DNA from: Scandinavium manionii
GTDB taxonomy: Bacteria > Pseudomonadota > Gammaproteobacteria > Enterobacterales > Enterobacteriaceae
Assembly (NCBI RefSeq): GCF_024764775.1
Contig: NZ_JALIGC010000038.1
Location: 248,001-312,000 of the forward strand
Length of the DNA stretch: 64,000 nucleotides
Reading direction: 5' to 3'
The notes beneath the pieces were generated by a model. It was not told the origin of the DNA. It saw only the letters and a program-made list of their open reading frames with translations, and did no database searches. Numbering within the stretch: position 1 is the first letter of the stretch; every line of letters starts with the position of its first letter. The position numbers and the translations under genes were made by a program. This document shows positions 51,160-59,532 of this stretch, in pieces.

Positions 51160-51897
51160 ATGACTCAGACCGCTGTTATTCCCGACTACCTTAAACCCGC
51201 AATGGATCGTCTTGAGACGGCCAGAGAGGTGCATCTCACCAATGCCCGACGTATGGACGAAACCACGACGGCCATCAGCCAGGTGCAATCGCAAAAAAAT
51301 GAACTGGAGCAGGAAAACGGCACTGATTCCGGCGCATGGCGTACCGCCTTTCGTGCCGGTGGTGCTGTCATTACCGATGAGCTGAGACAACGCCATATAG
51401 AGCGCGTGACACGGCGTGAACTGGCGCAGGAATGTGACAACATGGCTGAAGTGCTTTCTTTCGAGCTGGATAGCCTCCGGGGAGCCTGTGACCGCACGGC
51501 CAGAGCATACCGTCAGGCACATCACAGCGCCCTCAGTCAGTATGCAGAGCATGAACTTGATGCAGCCCTGCGTGAAAGCTGCGGTGCGCTCGTCAGGGCA
51601 ATGAAACTCAGCATACTGGTTAAAGAAAATCCGCTTGCCAACACCATCGGGCATCAGGGCTATGTCGAGCCAGAGCATGCCGTTATGCAGCAGGTGAAAA
51701 CGTGGCTTGAGCAGGCGGTGAAGGGCTGCAATATCCGTCTGACTGATGAACCCGTGCTGTTTAAAACGGGTCTGTCGGCCTCCACTCTGCCGCATATGGA
51801 GCATGACGTTGCGACCACACCCGGCCAGCGCAAGGTCTGGCAGGAAAAAATGCGGGAACGTGAGGCCGACCTGAAAGCACGGGGATTACTGTCATGA
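51160..51897 (+). CDS. sid: Capsid size determination protein Sid
   Basis: This 245-residue protein is clearly homologous to P4 Sid (244 residues). Shared segments include IPDYLKPAMDRLETAREVHL-like and HQGYVEPEHAVMQQVK, and the shared C-terminus is KARGLLS. Sid forms an external cage that makes the helper's capsid protein assemble into small T=4 shells that fit only the satellite genome. It is long and helical with no membrane segments. The start MTQTAVIP is chosen by homology. It overlaps the next gene by four bases (ATGA). Confidence 0.93.
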   Translation: MTQTAVIPDYLKPAMDRLETAREVHLTNARRMDETTTAISQVQSQKNELEQENGTDSGAWRTAFRAGGAVITDELRQRHIERVTRRELAQECDNMAEVLSFELDSLRGACDRTARAYRQAHHSALSQYAEHELDAALRESCGALVRAMKLSILVKENPLANTIGHQGYVEPEHAVMQQVKTWLEQAVKGCNIRLTDEPVLFKTGLSASTLPHMEHDVATTPGQRKVWQEKMREREADLKARGLLS

Positions 51898-52139
51898 TGC
51901 GCTGCCCTTTCTGCCGCACGGCGGCCCACGTTCGCACCAGCCGCTATATGTCTGACAGCGTCAAAGAAAGTTACCTGCAGTGCCAGAATGTGCACTGCTC
52001 GGCGACATTCAAAACGCATGAGTCCATCTTTGAGGTGATCCGTTCCCCGGTCGTCGATGAGAAACCCGCACCGGTGCCGACAGCACCCGCAGCTCCACGT
52101 CAGGTGAAAGGCTGTTACAGCTCACCGTTCCGCCATTAA
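51894..52139 (+). CDS. Ogr/Delta-family late transcription activator
   Basis: This 81-residue zinc-finger protein has CPFC near residues 4-7 and two later cysteines in CQNVHCSATF (C30, C35), the Ogr/Delta pattern. Ogr of P2 is 72 residues. P4 Delta is a double-length, two-finger version, so this satellite has a single-domain form. It activates late promoters such as the one at 51070-51087. It is coupled to sid and followed by psu. The start may be either of two adjacent ATG codons. Confidence 0.92.
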   Translation: MMRCPFCRTAAHVRTSRYMSDSVKESYLQCQNVHCSATFKTHESIFEVIRSPVVDEKPAPVPTAPAAPRQVKGCYSSPFRH

Positions 52140-52155
52140 TCAGGAGAGACAACCC

Positions 52156-52722
52156 GTGACCACCCTGACCTTACAGCAAGCCTATGAAGCCTGTCAGACA
52201 AACAAAACCGCATGGCTGAACCGTAGAACCGAACTGGCCGCTGCCGAGGAGGAATATCAGGCATTATTGCTGGATGACAACGCATCAGGCTCCCGCAGAT
52301 TACAGTCGCTGCGCGACCGCATTGACGTAAAAAAATGGGAGGTTAATCAGGCCGCCGGTCGCTACATTTTCTCGCATGAGGAAGTGCAGCGCATCAGCAT
52401 CCATAACCGGCTGCACGATTTTATGCAGCAGAACGGCGCAGAGCTGGTCGCCACACTGGCACCCGAGCTGATGGGAATTAAGAACCAGCCCACAATGATA
52501 AAAAACCGTACGCTTGACCGTTCAGTAGCATACCTGCGCGAAGCTCTTTCCGTCTGGCTGGCCGCAGGAAATGACATTAATTATTCTGCACAGGATAAAG
52601 ACATTTTAACGGCCATCGGATACAGGCCTGACGCGCCTTCGCGGGATGATAATCGTGAAAAATTCACCCCTGCACAGAGCATGATTTACACCCGTCGACG
52701 CGCCGAACTGGCCGAGCAGTAA
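52156..52722 (+). CDS. psu: Polarity suppression protein Psu
   Basis: This 188-residue protein (P4 Psu has 190) shares segments such as LQQAYEACQTNKTAWL, KWEVNQAAGRYIFSHE, INYSAQDKDILTAIGYRPD and REKFTPAQSMI. Psu binds Rho and blocks termination; it also decorates and stabilises the small capsid. Translation starts at GTG after AGGAGA, 16 bases after the Ogr gene. A hairpin terminator follows. Confidence 0.95.
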   Translation: MTTLTLQQAYEACQTNKTAWLNRRTELAAAEEEYQALLLDDNASGSRRLQSLRDRIDVKKWEVNQAAGRYIFSHEEVQRISIHNRLHDFMQQNGAELVATLAPELMGIKNQPTMIKNRTLDRSVAYLREALSVWLAAGNDINYSAQDKDILTAIGYRPDAPSRDDNREKFTPAQSMIYTRRRAELAEQ

Positions 52723-52768
52723 CCTGTCAAACAATCCCCGTAATTCCCGCCATTTTTCCCGAATTAAG

Positions 52769-52795
52769 CCATGCATCCAAAGGGTGCATGGTTTT
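52769..52795 (+). terminator. Terminator after psu
   Basis: CCATGCA and TGCATGG form a stem around a nine-base loop and are followed by TTTT, 46 bases after the psu stop. It closes the sid-ogr-psu operon. Confidence 0.75.
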
Positions 52796-52895
52796 GCATG
52801 CGTTTTCCCGTTCATGTACTCCCGACCAGCGCCAGTCCCGGCGCGGCCTGAGGCCGCCTTTGCACCTGCATTAAAAGCGGCACCTTAAGCGGGCA

Positions 52896-52914
52896 GGCGT
52901 GGCGGGGAGAGCAT
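52896..52914. other. P2/P4-type cos site core
   Basis: GGCGTGGCGGGGAGAGCAT agrees with the P2/P4 19-base cohesive-end sequence GGCGAGGCGGGGAAAGCAC at 16 of 19 positions. It lies between psu and the cargo gene, where cos lies in P4. It implies packaging by a P2-like helper terminase. The remaining bases of 52723-53024 hold the psu terminator and the cargo gene's AT-rich promoter region. Confidence 0.8.
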
Positions 52915-53024
52915 TGCGCGCAGATGCTTACTGTTATGATTTTAAAATAGTACAAACAAGATTAAACTGATTCTTATAGAGAAATAATCACATCATTAAT
53001 CAGTTAAGAAACATGGATTGATCT

Positions 53025-56000
53025 ATGTCAAATAAAAGCAAAATCATACCTCTACTTAAAAATATTGCTTCTCGATTATGGGAAGGTCATGCTGCTGTTT
53101 TGGTTGGTGCTGGTTTTAGCCGTAATGCTAAACCCTTGAGTGGAACATCAAGAAGATTTCCAATGTGGAATGATCTTGGCGATCTATTTTATGAAAAAGT
53201 TTACTGTGAAAAGAATACCAGCAAATACTCCAACGTACTCAAATTAGGTGATGAGGTTCAAGCAGCTTTTGGGCGTGCAACATTAGATAAATTAATTATA
53301 GAAAATGTTCCAGATAAAGAGTATGAGCCGTCCAAGCTTCACTCATCCCTATTATCTTTACCTTGGGTTGATGTTTTTACTACAAACTATGATTCATTGT
53401 TAGAAAGAGCATGCGTGGCTGTTGATTCGCGAAAATATGATTTTGTTTTTAACAAGAATGATCTCATGAATGCAGAGAGACCACGAATTATAAAACTACA
53501 TGGTAGCTTTCCTTCTGAACGACCATTTATAGTCACCGAAGAGGATTATCGAAGATACCCTATAGATAATTCACCGTTTGTAAATACAGTACAGCAATCC
53601 CTGATTGAAAACACTCTATGTCTTATTGGCTTTTCTGGAGATGACCCTAATTTTTTAAGTTGGATTGGTTGGATTAGAGATAATTTAGGTGCTGAAAACT
53701 CCCCAAAAATATTCATGATTGGTTTATTTTCCTTTAACGAAGCACAACGTAAACTATTAGAAAAAAGAAACATAGTAATTGTTGACCTAAGTTTACTAGA
53801 TGATTTTGGAGATAATCATTATGAAGCACATAAAGGTTTCATAGATTTTTTAATTCAAAGTAAAGGTGCTGAAAATCAGTTTGATTGGCCCACCAATGAT
53901 AACGCAGATAGAATATCACGTGGTGATTCCGAGGAAATAATTAATAATAAATTAAAAAAATGTATTGCTGTCTGGGAGCAAACAAAAAAGAACTATCCTC
54001 AATGGCTTATTACACCAGAAGAAAACCGAAGTAAACTATGGGAAAATACCATAAATTGGCTCCAAGCATGCTCTGAAGAGTATGCTTGGGAAAATAACCT
54101 TGACCTATCATTTGGATTTGAACTAGTTTGGCGAATTGACAAAAGTTTGCTGCCAATATTTGATGATGTTGCAGAGTTTTTATTTAAAATAATTGAGCAA
54201 TATAAAGATTTTTTATTTTCTCAAACAAAGATAAAAACTGATAAGGAAAAAGAGATCAATGCGAAGTTACCTTCTATAATCATCGGGCTTTTAAAATATT
54301 GTAGACAAGAATCATTAGATAGCAAATGGAACGATTTAAGTTCGATTTTGACTAAACATATTATAAATTTAACTCCGGAAACACGAGCGGAGTATGAATA
54401 TGAGTATATACTTCAGTCTTATTACCTCTTAAATTTTGAAGAAGCTAGAGCAAGAATTAACAATTGGGAGATAAATAAACAACTACCTTACCATGAAGTT
54501 AAACGAGCCGGTTTATTAGCCGAATTTGGTATGCTTGATGAGGCTATAACAATCCTAGAGGAATCGCTATCAATAATCAGGAGAAATAGCCTACAATCAT
54601 CAAAAGATAATGATTATTCCAGTGCATCTCAGGAAGCATATGTTATTTTTATACTTAGAATGTTTAAGCACTCATGGTCTTTACCTGATAACGAAAGAGA
54701 TTTATCAAACAAATATCGTTCTCGCTTAGCTTACTTATCACAATATCGTTGCGATCCCGATAATGAATTTAAATATCTAGAGATTAGGCTTGAGTCTTCT
54801 TTAGAGCATAATGCAACAAAAGTGAGATCCGATTTTGACTTGGGTAGAAGAACACAAACTACAAATTTCGGTTCTGGCACAACAGATAGTGCAGCGTTAA
54901 ATTCGTTCAATTTTTTACTTTTAGCTGAAAATATTGGATTACCTTTCCATATCCCTGGTTGTACGATATTTGGTAAAACAGCCGTTAATGCAGCAAAAAA
55001 TATTTATGACCATTGTCCACAATGGTCTACCTTCACAATTTTACGAGTTTTTAATGAGAAACACTTTGAATATATCCTAAGTAGAAATAATTTATCTACA
55101 ATGGGTAGAACCAAAGCTGAAATACAATTTGACAAATATTATTCAAAATACGAAAACTTAATTTCTAGGCAGATGAACGACAAATTAGATAATTCATTAG
55201 ATATTGAAGGATCTATGCTGAAAGTTGTTCCAGAAATCCTATCTCGATTAATTACTAAAGTTTCTTTTGAAAAGAAAGAAAAAATAATATCTTTGCTTTG
55301 TCGGTTATACAACTCAAAAGAGTTTACTGGCTACGATCATACAAAGAATCTCTTAACCCGTACAATTAATAATTTAAGTCTCGAACAAAAACTATCTTTA
55401 ATTCCAATTTTCGTTGATTTCCCCTCCCAACCAATAAATGAAAATGCAAAACACTTACAAAGATTTGGTTTCACCAATCCATTTATAATAATGCTGAAAA
55501 TTGCCGACGAAAAGAACAAATATTTATCAAATGTAAGTGATGATAAAAAAATATCATCAGCAAAAATAAAGTACAGCCTTCAAGAAGTAAGATATGGTGA
55601 TGATCAAGTTAGGCAAGTCTCCTCAGCAAAACTCATAACTCTATATAAGCTTGGTAAGTTAAATAAAACAGATGAGAAAAGCCTGATTAAGGCATTATGG
55701 TCAAAACTAGATGAAAATGGTTTCCCGAGAGAATCAGGATATTATAGTTTCTTTTTTCTCGAGGATTTAAAACCTGAATCAGAGAACGTAGAAGAGAAGC
55801 TTCTTCATTTAATCAAACAATTTTCTTTCCCTAGGCAGGAAGGACAAGGCGTTTCTCTAACAGGGGGGAATTCACACTATTGTAATGAGCTTGTCGGCTC
55901 ACTTTCTCACATGTCATTTTCCGGGGAGGACATTGAACTAATTATATCTAAATTAATCGAATGGTATCATTCGGATAAACATTATCTAGATAAAAAAGAT

Positions 56001-56675
56001 GAAATTCATGATGAGTTTTTAAAACGATACAAGAATATTGCATTTATCACTACCATTATATTAAAAAAACATAGCCACTTAATAACAGAAAACTCAAAAA
56101 ATGAGATTAGCTCATTACTCCTAGAGATGAAGAGCAAAGGAGTGCAAGTTGGTAGGGCATTAACCACTTTATCAATCATCAACAATATCCCTATAAATGA
56201 GATATGTGCTGATATAAAAAATCAATTTTACCAGACTGCTGAGAAACATGTCATTGATGCAATCGAATCAATGTATATATTACTAGATCTACATATAGAC
56301 CTCTCTCACATACTTTTATTTCTTGGGCAAAAATTATCATGGAATCATGAACCCTGTGTTCAAGAAAGTCTAAGTATATCTCTAGATATTATAAAAAACA
56401 GAACAATACCTTTAGATTCTGATTTTATACAAGATATACTTATTGGCCTCCATAATATAATAGAAATAGATAAGAACCATGAAAGCAGCAATGAGTCAAT
56501 TCTTAATCACCTAGAAAAGAAGGTAAAAGCTGCCAAGCTCGCATCATATATATATAACCAACACATTGAGTCAGGCTTGGAAATGCCAACCATATTGATT
56601 GAATGGAAAGAAGCATGCACTTCCTCTGATGAGTTTGAAGAAATTAGGAACGCATGGTTTTATAAAAAAGAATAG
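53025..56675 (+). CDS. Large SIR2-domain protein, probable anti-phage defence (DSR-like)
   Basis: This 1216-residue soluble protein has an N-terminal SIR2 NADase domain (~1-285). Its NAD site is VGAGFS (27-32), with TTNYD containing Asn121, KLHGSF with His159 as the expected catalytic residue, and the family block GFSGDDPNF (202-210). The remaining ~930 residues are helical and charged, probably a repeat-rich sensor scaffold, with no other enzyme motif I recognise. Length and layout fit single-gene defence-associated sirtuins (DSR), which deplete NAD+ and abort infection when they sense a phage component. The gene is very AT-rich with rare codons (AGA, ATA), unlike the GC-rich satellite genes, so it arrived separately. 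It sits alone in the psu/cos-int cargo slot. No signal peptide or membrane segment. Confidence 0.85.
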   Translation: MSNKSKIIPLLKNIASRLWEGHAAVLVGAGFSRNAKPLSGTSRRFPMWNDLGDLFYEKVYCEKNTSKYSNVLKLGDEVQAAFGRATLDKLIIENVPDKEYEPSKLHSSLLSLPWVDVFTTNYDSLLERACVAVDSRKYDFVFNKNDLMNAERPRIIKLHGSFPSERPFIVTEEDYRRYPIDNSPFVNTVQQSLIENTLCLIGFSGDDPNFLSWIGWIRDNLGAENSPKIFMIGLFSFNEAQRKLLEKRNIVIVDLSLLDDFGDNHYEAHKGFIDFLIQSKGAENQFDWPTNDNADRISRGDSEEIINNKLKKCIAVWEQTKKNYPQWLITPEENRSKLWENTINWLQACSEEYAWENNLDLSFGFELVWRIDKSLLPIFDDVAEFLFKIIEQYKDFLFSQTKIKTDKEKEINAKLPSIIIGLLKYCRQESLDSKWNDLSSILTKHIINLTPETRAEYEYEYILQSYYLLNFEEARARINNWEINKQLPYHEVKRAGLLAEFGMLDEAITILEESLSIIRRNSLQSSKDNDYSSASQEAYVIFILRMFKHSWSLPDNERDLSNKYRSRLAYLSQYRCDPDNEFKYLEIRLESSLEHNATKVRSDFDLGRRTQTTNFGSGTTDSAALNSFNFLLLAENIGLPFHIPGCTIFGKTAVNAAKNIYDHCPQWSTFTILRVFNEKHFEYILSRNNLSTMGRTKAEIQFDKYYSKYENLISRQMNDKLDNSLDIEGSMLKVVPEILSRLITKVSFEKKEKIISLLCRLYNSKEFTGYDHTKNLLTRTINNLSLEQKLSLIPIFVDFPSQPINENAKHLQRFGFTNPFIIMLKIADEKNKYLSNVSDDKKISSAKIKYSLQEVRYGDDQVRQVSSAKLITLYKLGKLNKTDEKSLIKALWSKLDENGFPRESGYYSFFFLEDLKPESENVEEKLLHLIKQFSFPRQEGQGVSLTGGNSHYCNELVGSLSHMSFSGEDIELIISKLIEWYHSDKHYLDKKDEIHDEFLKRYKNIAFITTIILKKHSHLITENSKNEISSLLLEMKSKGVQVGRALTTLSIINNIPINEICADIKNQFYQTAEKHVIDAIESMYILLDLHIDLSHILLFLGQKLSWNHEPCVQESLSISLDIIKNRTIPLDSDFIQDILIGLHNIIEIDKNHESSNESILNHLEKKVKAAKLASYIYNQHIESGLEMPTILIEWKEACTSSDEFEEIRNAWFYKKE

Positions 56676-56684
56676 TTTCCATCT

Positions 56685-56712
56685 CTTGGCTGCTAACGCA
56701 GCCAAGTTTTTT
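56685..56712 (+). terminator. Terminator after the SIR2 gene
   Basis: CTTGGCTGC-TAAC-GCAGCCAAG forms a 9-bp stem with a four-base loop followed by TTTTTT. It lies ten bases after the SIR2 stop and isolates the cargo gene from the convergent integrase. Confidence 0.92.
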
Positions 56713-56763
56713 ATAATGGGACAGTAACAATTCATTAGTACTTACATATTTTGAATATGTTCT

Positions 56764-58017
56764 CTATTGTTTTCCAAAATCATAAGGGGTTATAGATATT
56801 TTCTTATTTTCATCTAGATAGTCAGCCCACCATTGGACCATCAAACGACGTTCATCCAAATGCTCAGAAGTATGGATATAAGCCGCACGCACATTATTAC
56901 GCTCAGAGTGGCTTAACTGACGTTCTATAGCGTCATCACTCCACAATCCAGACTCCCCCAAAGCACCCCGAGCCATAGTTCTGAACCCATGCCCACAGAC
57001 TTCCGTTTGTGTGTCATAGCCCATAGTCCGGAGCGCATTGTTAACCGTGTTTTCACTCATAACTTTGTTTGGATCGTGATCGCCGGGAAACAGCCTCGGA
57101 TTATCCCCACTGAGCTGCTTCAACTCATCCAGCAAAGCTAAAACCTGAGTGCTTAACGGAACAATGTGTTCTTCCTTCATCTTCATTCCGCGATAGGAAT
57201 AACGCACTCCTTTAATTTCCTCACGCTGCGCCGGTATACGCCAGCAAGCGTTATCAAAATCAAACTCATCCCATCGAGCAAATCGCATCTCACTGGAGCG
57301 AACGAAGGTAAGTAGAGATAACTCGACTGCAATACGCGTCATTTTGCGGCCGCGATAAGCAGCAAGACGGGCGAGGAACTCAGGGATTCGACTTGAATGT
57401 AAGGCGGGATAATGACGAGCTTTGGCTGAGGTTAGCGCTCCAGCCATATCACTGGCAGGATTAGAATCAATGTAATCGTTCTGAACGGCATAACGCATGA
57501 TAGCCGTAACCCGTTGTTGCAGCCGCTGCGCTACATCGTGTTTTCCACTTGCATCCACGACTTTAATTGGCGCTAAGAGATTGCTGGTTTTGAGTTTACG
57601 AATATCAGCAGAGCCAATATGTGGGAAAAGATACAGTTCCAGATAACGGAGCACACGCGAGCTATGGTATTCACCCCACCGCTTATTACTGGCGTGCCAT
57701 TCGCGCGCGATAGTTTCAAAGGAATAGGCACCGGAGGTTTCAGCTTGGGCTTCTTTCTGCTCAGCTTTGGGATCTATTCCTTGAACCAGAAGTTTTTTAG
57801 CTTCATCACGTTTTGCTCGTGCCTCGGCAAGAGTGATTGTCGGCCAGACACCGAATGCTAATCTGTCTTCTTTCTTATCCACTGGCCGCCGGTACTTCAT
57901 GCGCCAGTATTTAGATCCTTTGCTCGTCACCTCAAGATACAAACCGCCACCATCGGCCATTTTGTAGGTTTTCTCTTTTGGTTTGGCTGTTTCGACTTGG
58001 CGGGCGTTGAGCTTCAT
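56764..58017 (-). CDS. int: Tyrosine integrase of the P4 family
   Basis: This 417-residue integrase has an N-terminal arm-binding DUF4102 domain (residues 1-90: LNARQVETAKPKEKTYKMAD and so on), a core-binding domain (~100-200) and a catalytic domain. The catalytic residues are present: Arg240 (LSLLTFVRSSEM), His343-x-x-Arg346 (GHGFRT), His370 (QLSHSE) and nucleophile Tyr380 (AAYIHTSEHLDER). It lies next to leuX, which it should use as attachment site. The start is 10 bases from the first of several GCCCCC repeats. Confidence 0.95.
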   Translation of the reverse strand: MKLNARQVETAKPKEKTYKMADGGGLYLEVTSKGSKYWRMKYRRPVDKKEDRLAFGVWPTITLAEARAKRDEAKKLLVQGIDPKAEQKEAQAETSGAYSFETIAREWHASNKRWGEYHSSRVLRYLELYLFPHIGSADIRKLKTSNLLAPIKVVDASGKHDVAQRLQQRVTAIMRYAVQNDYIDSNPASDMAGALTSAKARHYPALHSSRIPEFLARLAAYRGRKMTRIAVELSLLTFVRSSEMRFARWDEFDFDNACWRIPAQREEIKGVRYSYRGMKMKEEHIVPLSTQVLALLDELKQLSGDNPRLFPGDHDPNKVMSENTVNNALRTMGYDTQTEVCGHGFRTMARGALGESGLWSDDAIERQLSHSERNNVRAAYIHTSEHLDERRLMVQWWADYLDENKKISITPYDFGKQ

Positions 58018-58071
58018 TTTGGGGGCACATTTTCAATCGAAGTGAAGATGCCCCCAATTATGCCCCCACCA
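58018..58071. repeat. GCCCCC repeats at right end (probable Int arm sites)
   Basis: Two TGCCCCC copies in ATGCCCCCAATT, then ATGCCCCCACCA, and one inverted TGTGCCCCCAAA, lie between int and leuX. The block 58048-58071 is nearly the same as 46617-46640 at the left end. The position in the int leader suggests both arm binding and control of int. Confidence 0.65.
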
Positions 58072-58112
58072 ATGTCCGGATTGCAACGGATGTGCTCGGA
58101 CGAATTGGGACC

Positions 58113-58140
58113 AAAAAAAAGCCTTTCGGCTTTAATTTTA
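58113..58140 (-). terminator. Terminator of leuX
   Basis: On the minus strand, AAAGCC-GAAA-GGCTTT is followed by eight T in all, 48 bases after the leuX CCA end. The hairpin is provided by the satellite side of the junction. Confidence 0.85.
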
Positions 58141-58180
58141 GTAACTTACGGACTGTTACGGACGTTCTCGAACATTCAAA

Positions 58181-58265
58181 TGGTGCCGAAGGCCGGACTC
58201 GAACCGGCACGTATTTCTACGGTTGATTTTGAATCAACTGCGTCTACCGATTTCGCCACTCCGGC
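58181..58265 (-). tRNA. leuX: tRNA-Leu(CAA), satellite attachment gene
   Basis: The 85-base class II tRNA on the minus strand has anticodon CAA in GATTCAAAATC, a full variable arm, TTCGAGTCC and encoded CCA. It matches E. coli leuX except at a few bases; the acceptor stem has one G-U pair. Its last 14-20 bases are the right attachment site of the satellite (58187-58200 is the exact shared core), so integration rebuilds the 3' end and leaves the tRNA intact. Confidence 0.96.
58187..58200. other. Right attachment core of the satellite, within leuX
   Basis: CGAAGGCCGGACTC is identical to 46548-46561. It covers the T-arm side of the leuX 3' end, the same target used by P4. Confidence 0.8.
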
Positions 58266-58509
58266 ACGGAAGGGGAACTGCTGATAGCGGGTGGCATTAT
58301 ACCTGTTGCTCATCCCTGTGCAAGCCTTGCTCAGCGTAAGCCCTTCTGAACGCCGAAAAAATCGACACTTCTCTCATCTTACCTACCACTCTGGAACCGT
58401 GCTCGCAAAACGCTGCAACGTGACGAGGGTGGTTTACATTCTTCTCCCATTGTTATCTGATCCTGTTACGGGTTTTACTATTCACCATCCGAATCAATCA
58501 GGACAACGT

Positions 58510-59532
58510 ATGCGGTTTTATCAGGTCGATCCCACGCTTGAAAGCTACTGGCGCGGGGTTATCCTTTTTGGCAAGAACTTCGCGACCTATAAGTTTGCGC
58601 TGGCACATGCGCTGTATGACGTCTCTCATGCCCATGAAGTCATCCGTCTTGAAGACCTGGCGGTTCCATTCAGCCGACATCTCTGCGCACATCTGCGGGA
58701 TGCAACCAAACAAACGCTCAACATGAGCAAACCCGGGCCATTACTGAAAGCGTGCATGCAGTTTAACGATGGCACAATCTCTGACGACCAACTCATTCAA
58801 CAGACCGTGAAGCACGGGTTCGGCATTGTGCTGGACGCGTTTCACAACGTCGGTGGCGGCCCCATCGCTAAGCAGTTTTTCATCAATGAACAGCGCGCAA
58901 ATAAAAGCATCCGCTTGACGGATGATTTTTATCATCTCACCCAGAGCGTACAGTTTCATAACCTGACGCATGAAACGGATGCCCGTTGGCGTCTGGTGGA
59001 GAAAGCCTGGGAGATGAACCTCCCGCCGGAACTTCTGGATGTCCATTACGATCCGAATCAGGAAACGCTGTTCACCCTGGCGAAATCGTCACGCATTACG
59101 CTCACCAGTTGCCGCAACAGCCTGAATGGCTATCAGAAAGGTCACTGTTTCTACTGCCACGCGCCCATCAGCCTTGAGGCTGGCCATGTGCAGTTGGCGG
59201 ATGTCGATCATTTTCTGCCGCTGAAAATTCAATCGTCGCTACCGGGCGTGAACCTGAATGGTGTCTGGAATCTGGTTCTGGCCTGCCAGCCCTGTAATCG
59301 CGGCATTGAGGGGAAGTCGGATCGTGTGCCTGTGCTGGATTTACTGTATCGTCTTCATGCCCGCAATGAGTATTTTATTAACAGCAGGCTGCCGCTGCAT
59401 GAGGCGATTATTAATCAGACCGGCAAAAATGAATCTCAACGTCGGACATTTTTAAACGCCAGCTGGAACGCGGCATTTAGCCTGCGGCTGCAAACCTGGA
59501 AGCCACCCGTTCGGGAGACACTGATCCTCTGA
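58510..59532 (+). CDS. HNH nuclease with long N-terminal domain, paired with a methyltransferase
   Basis: This 340-residue protein's first ~200 residues form a helical domain that I do not recognise. The C-terminal HNH nuclease has zinc-knuckle Cys213-x2-Cys216 (CFYC), the DVDHFLP motif with Asp233-His234, NLVLACQPCN (Asn254, Cys259, Cys262), and a following basic RGIEGKSDR. The start MRFYQVD is the most likely; the frame is open 73 codons further, back towards leuX, without supporting features. The stop overlaps the start of the methyltransferase gene by one base (TGATG). It lies in the leuX-ahr gap, a variable spot. Nuclease plus methyltransferase suggests defence or DNA metabolism, but neither is shown. 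Confidence 0.85.
   Translation: MRFYQVDPTLESYWRGVILFGKNFATYKFALAHALYDVSHAHEVIRLEDLAVPFSRHLCAHLRDATKQTLNMSKPGPLLKACMQFNDGTISDDQLIQQTVKHGFGIVLDAFHNVGGGPIAKQFFINEQRANKSIRLTDDFYHLTQSVQFHNLTHETDARWRLVEKAWEMNLPPELLDVHYDPNQETLFTLAKSSRITLTSCRNSLNGYQKGHCFYCHAPISLEAGHVQLADVDHFLPLKIQSSLPGVNLNGVWNLVLACQPCNRGIEGKSDRVPVLDLLYRLHARNEYFINSRLPLHEAIINQTGKNESQRRTFLNASWNAAFSLRLQTWKPPVRETLIL

Larger units (their letters stand above)
46542..58200. mobile_element. P4-like phage satellite integrated in leuX
   Basis: The element of about 11.65 kb is bounded by leuX-derived direct repeats. It carries the P4 gene set in P4 order: alpha, orf106, small ORFs, C4/CI-type RNA, alpA/vis, sid, ogr/delta, psu, cos, cargo and int. 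P4 itself integrates in leuX. Iteron clusters, an Ogr-box promoter and a P2-type cos site appear intact, and every core gene is a full-length frame. P4 cnr, gop, beta and cII are not recognisable. The cargo slot instead holds one large SIR2 gene. It probably depends on a P2-like helper phage for capsids. Confidence 0.93.

Noticed and set aside
51058..51804. 248-codon minus-strand frame across sid
   Set aside because: It is antisense to a gene homologous to P4 Sid and covers the Ogr site; it has no recognisable domain.
58291..58509. N-terminal extension of the HNH protein by 73 codons
   Set aside because: The extension lies in the leuX leader region, lacks a ribosome site and looks non-coding; the MRFYQVD start is more natural.
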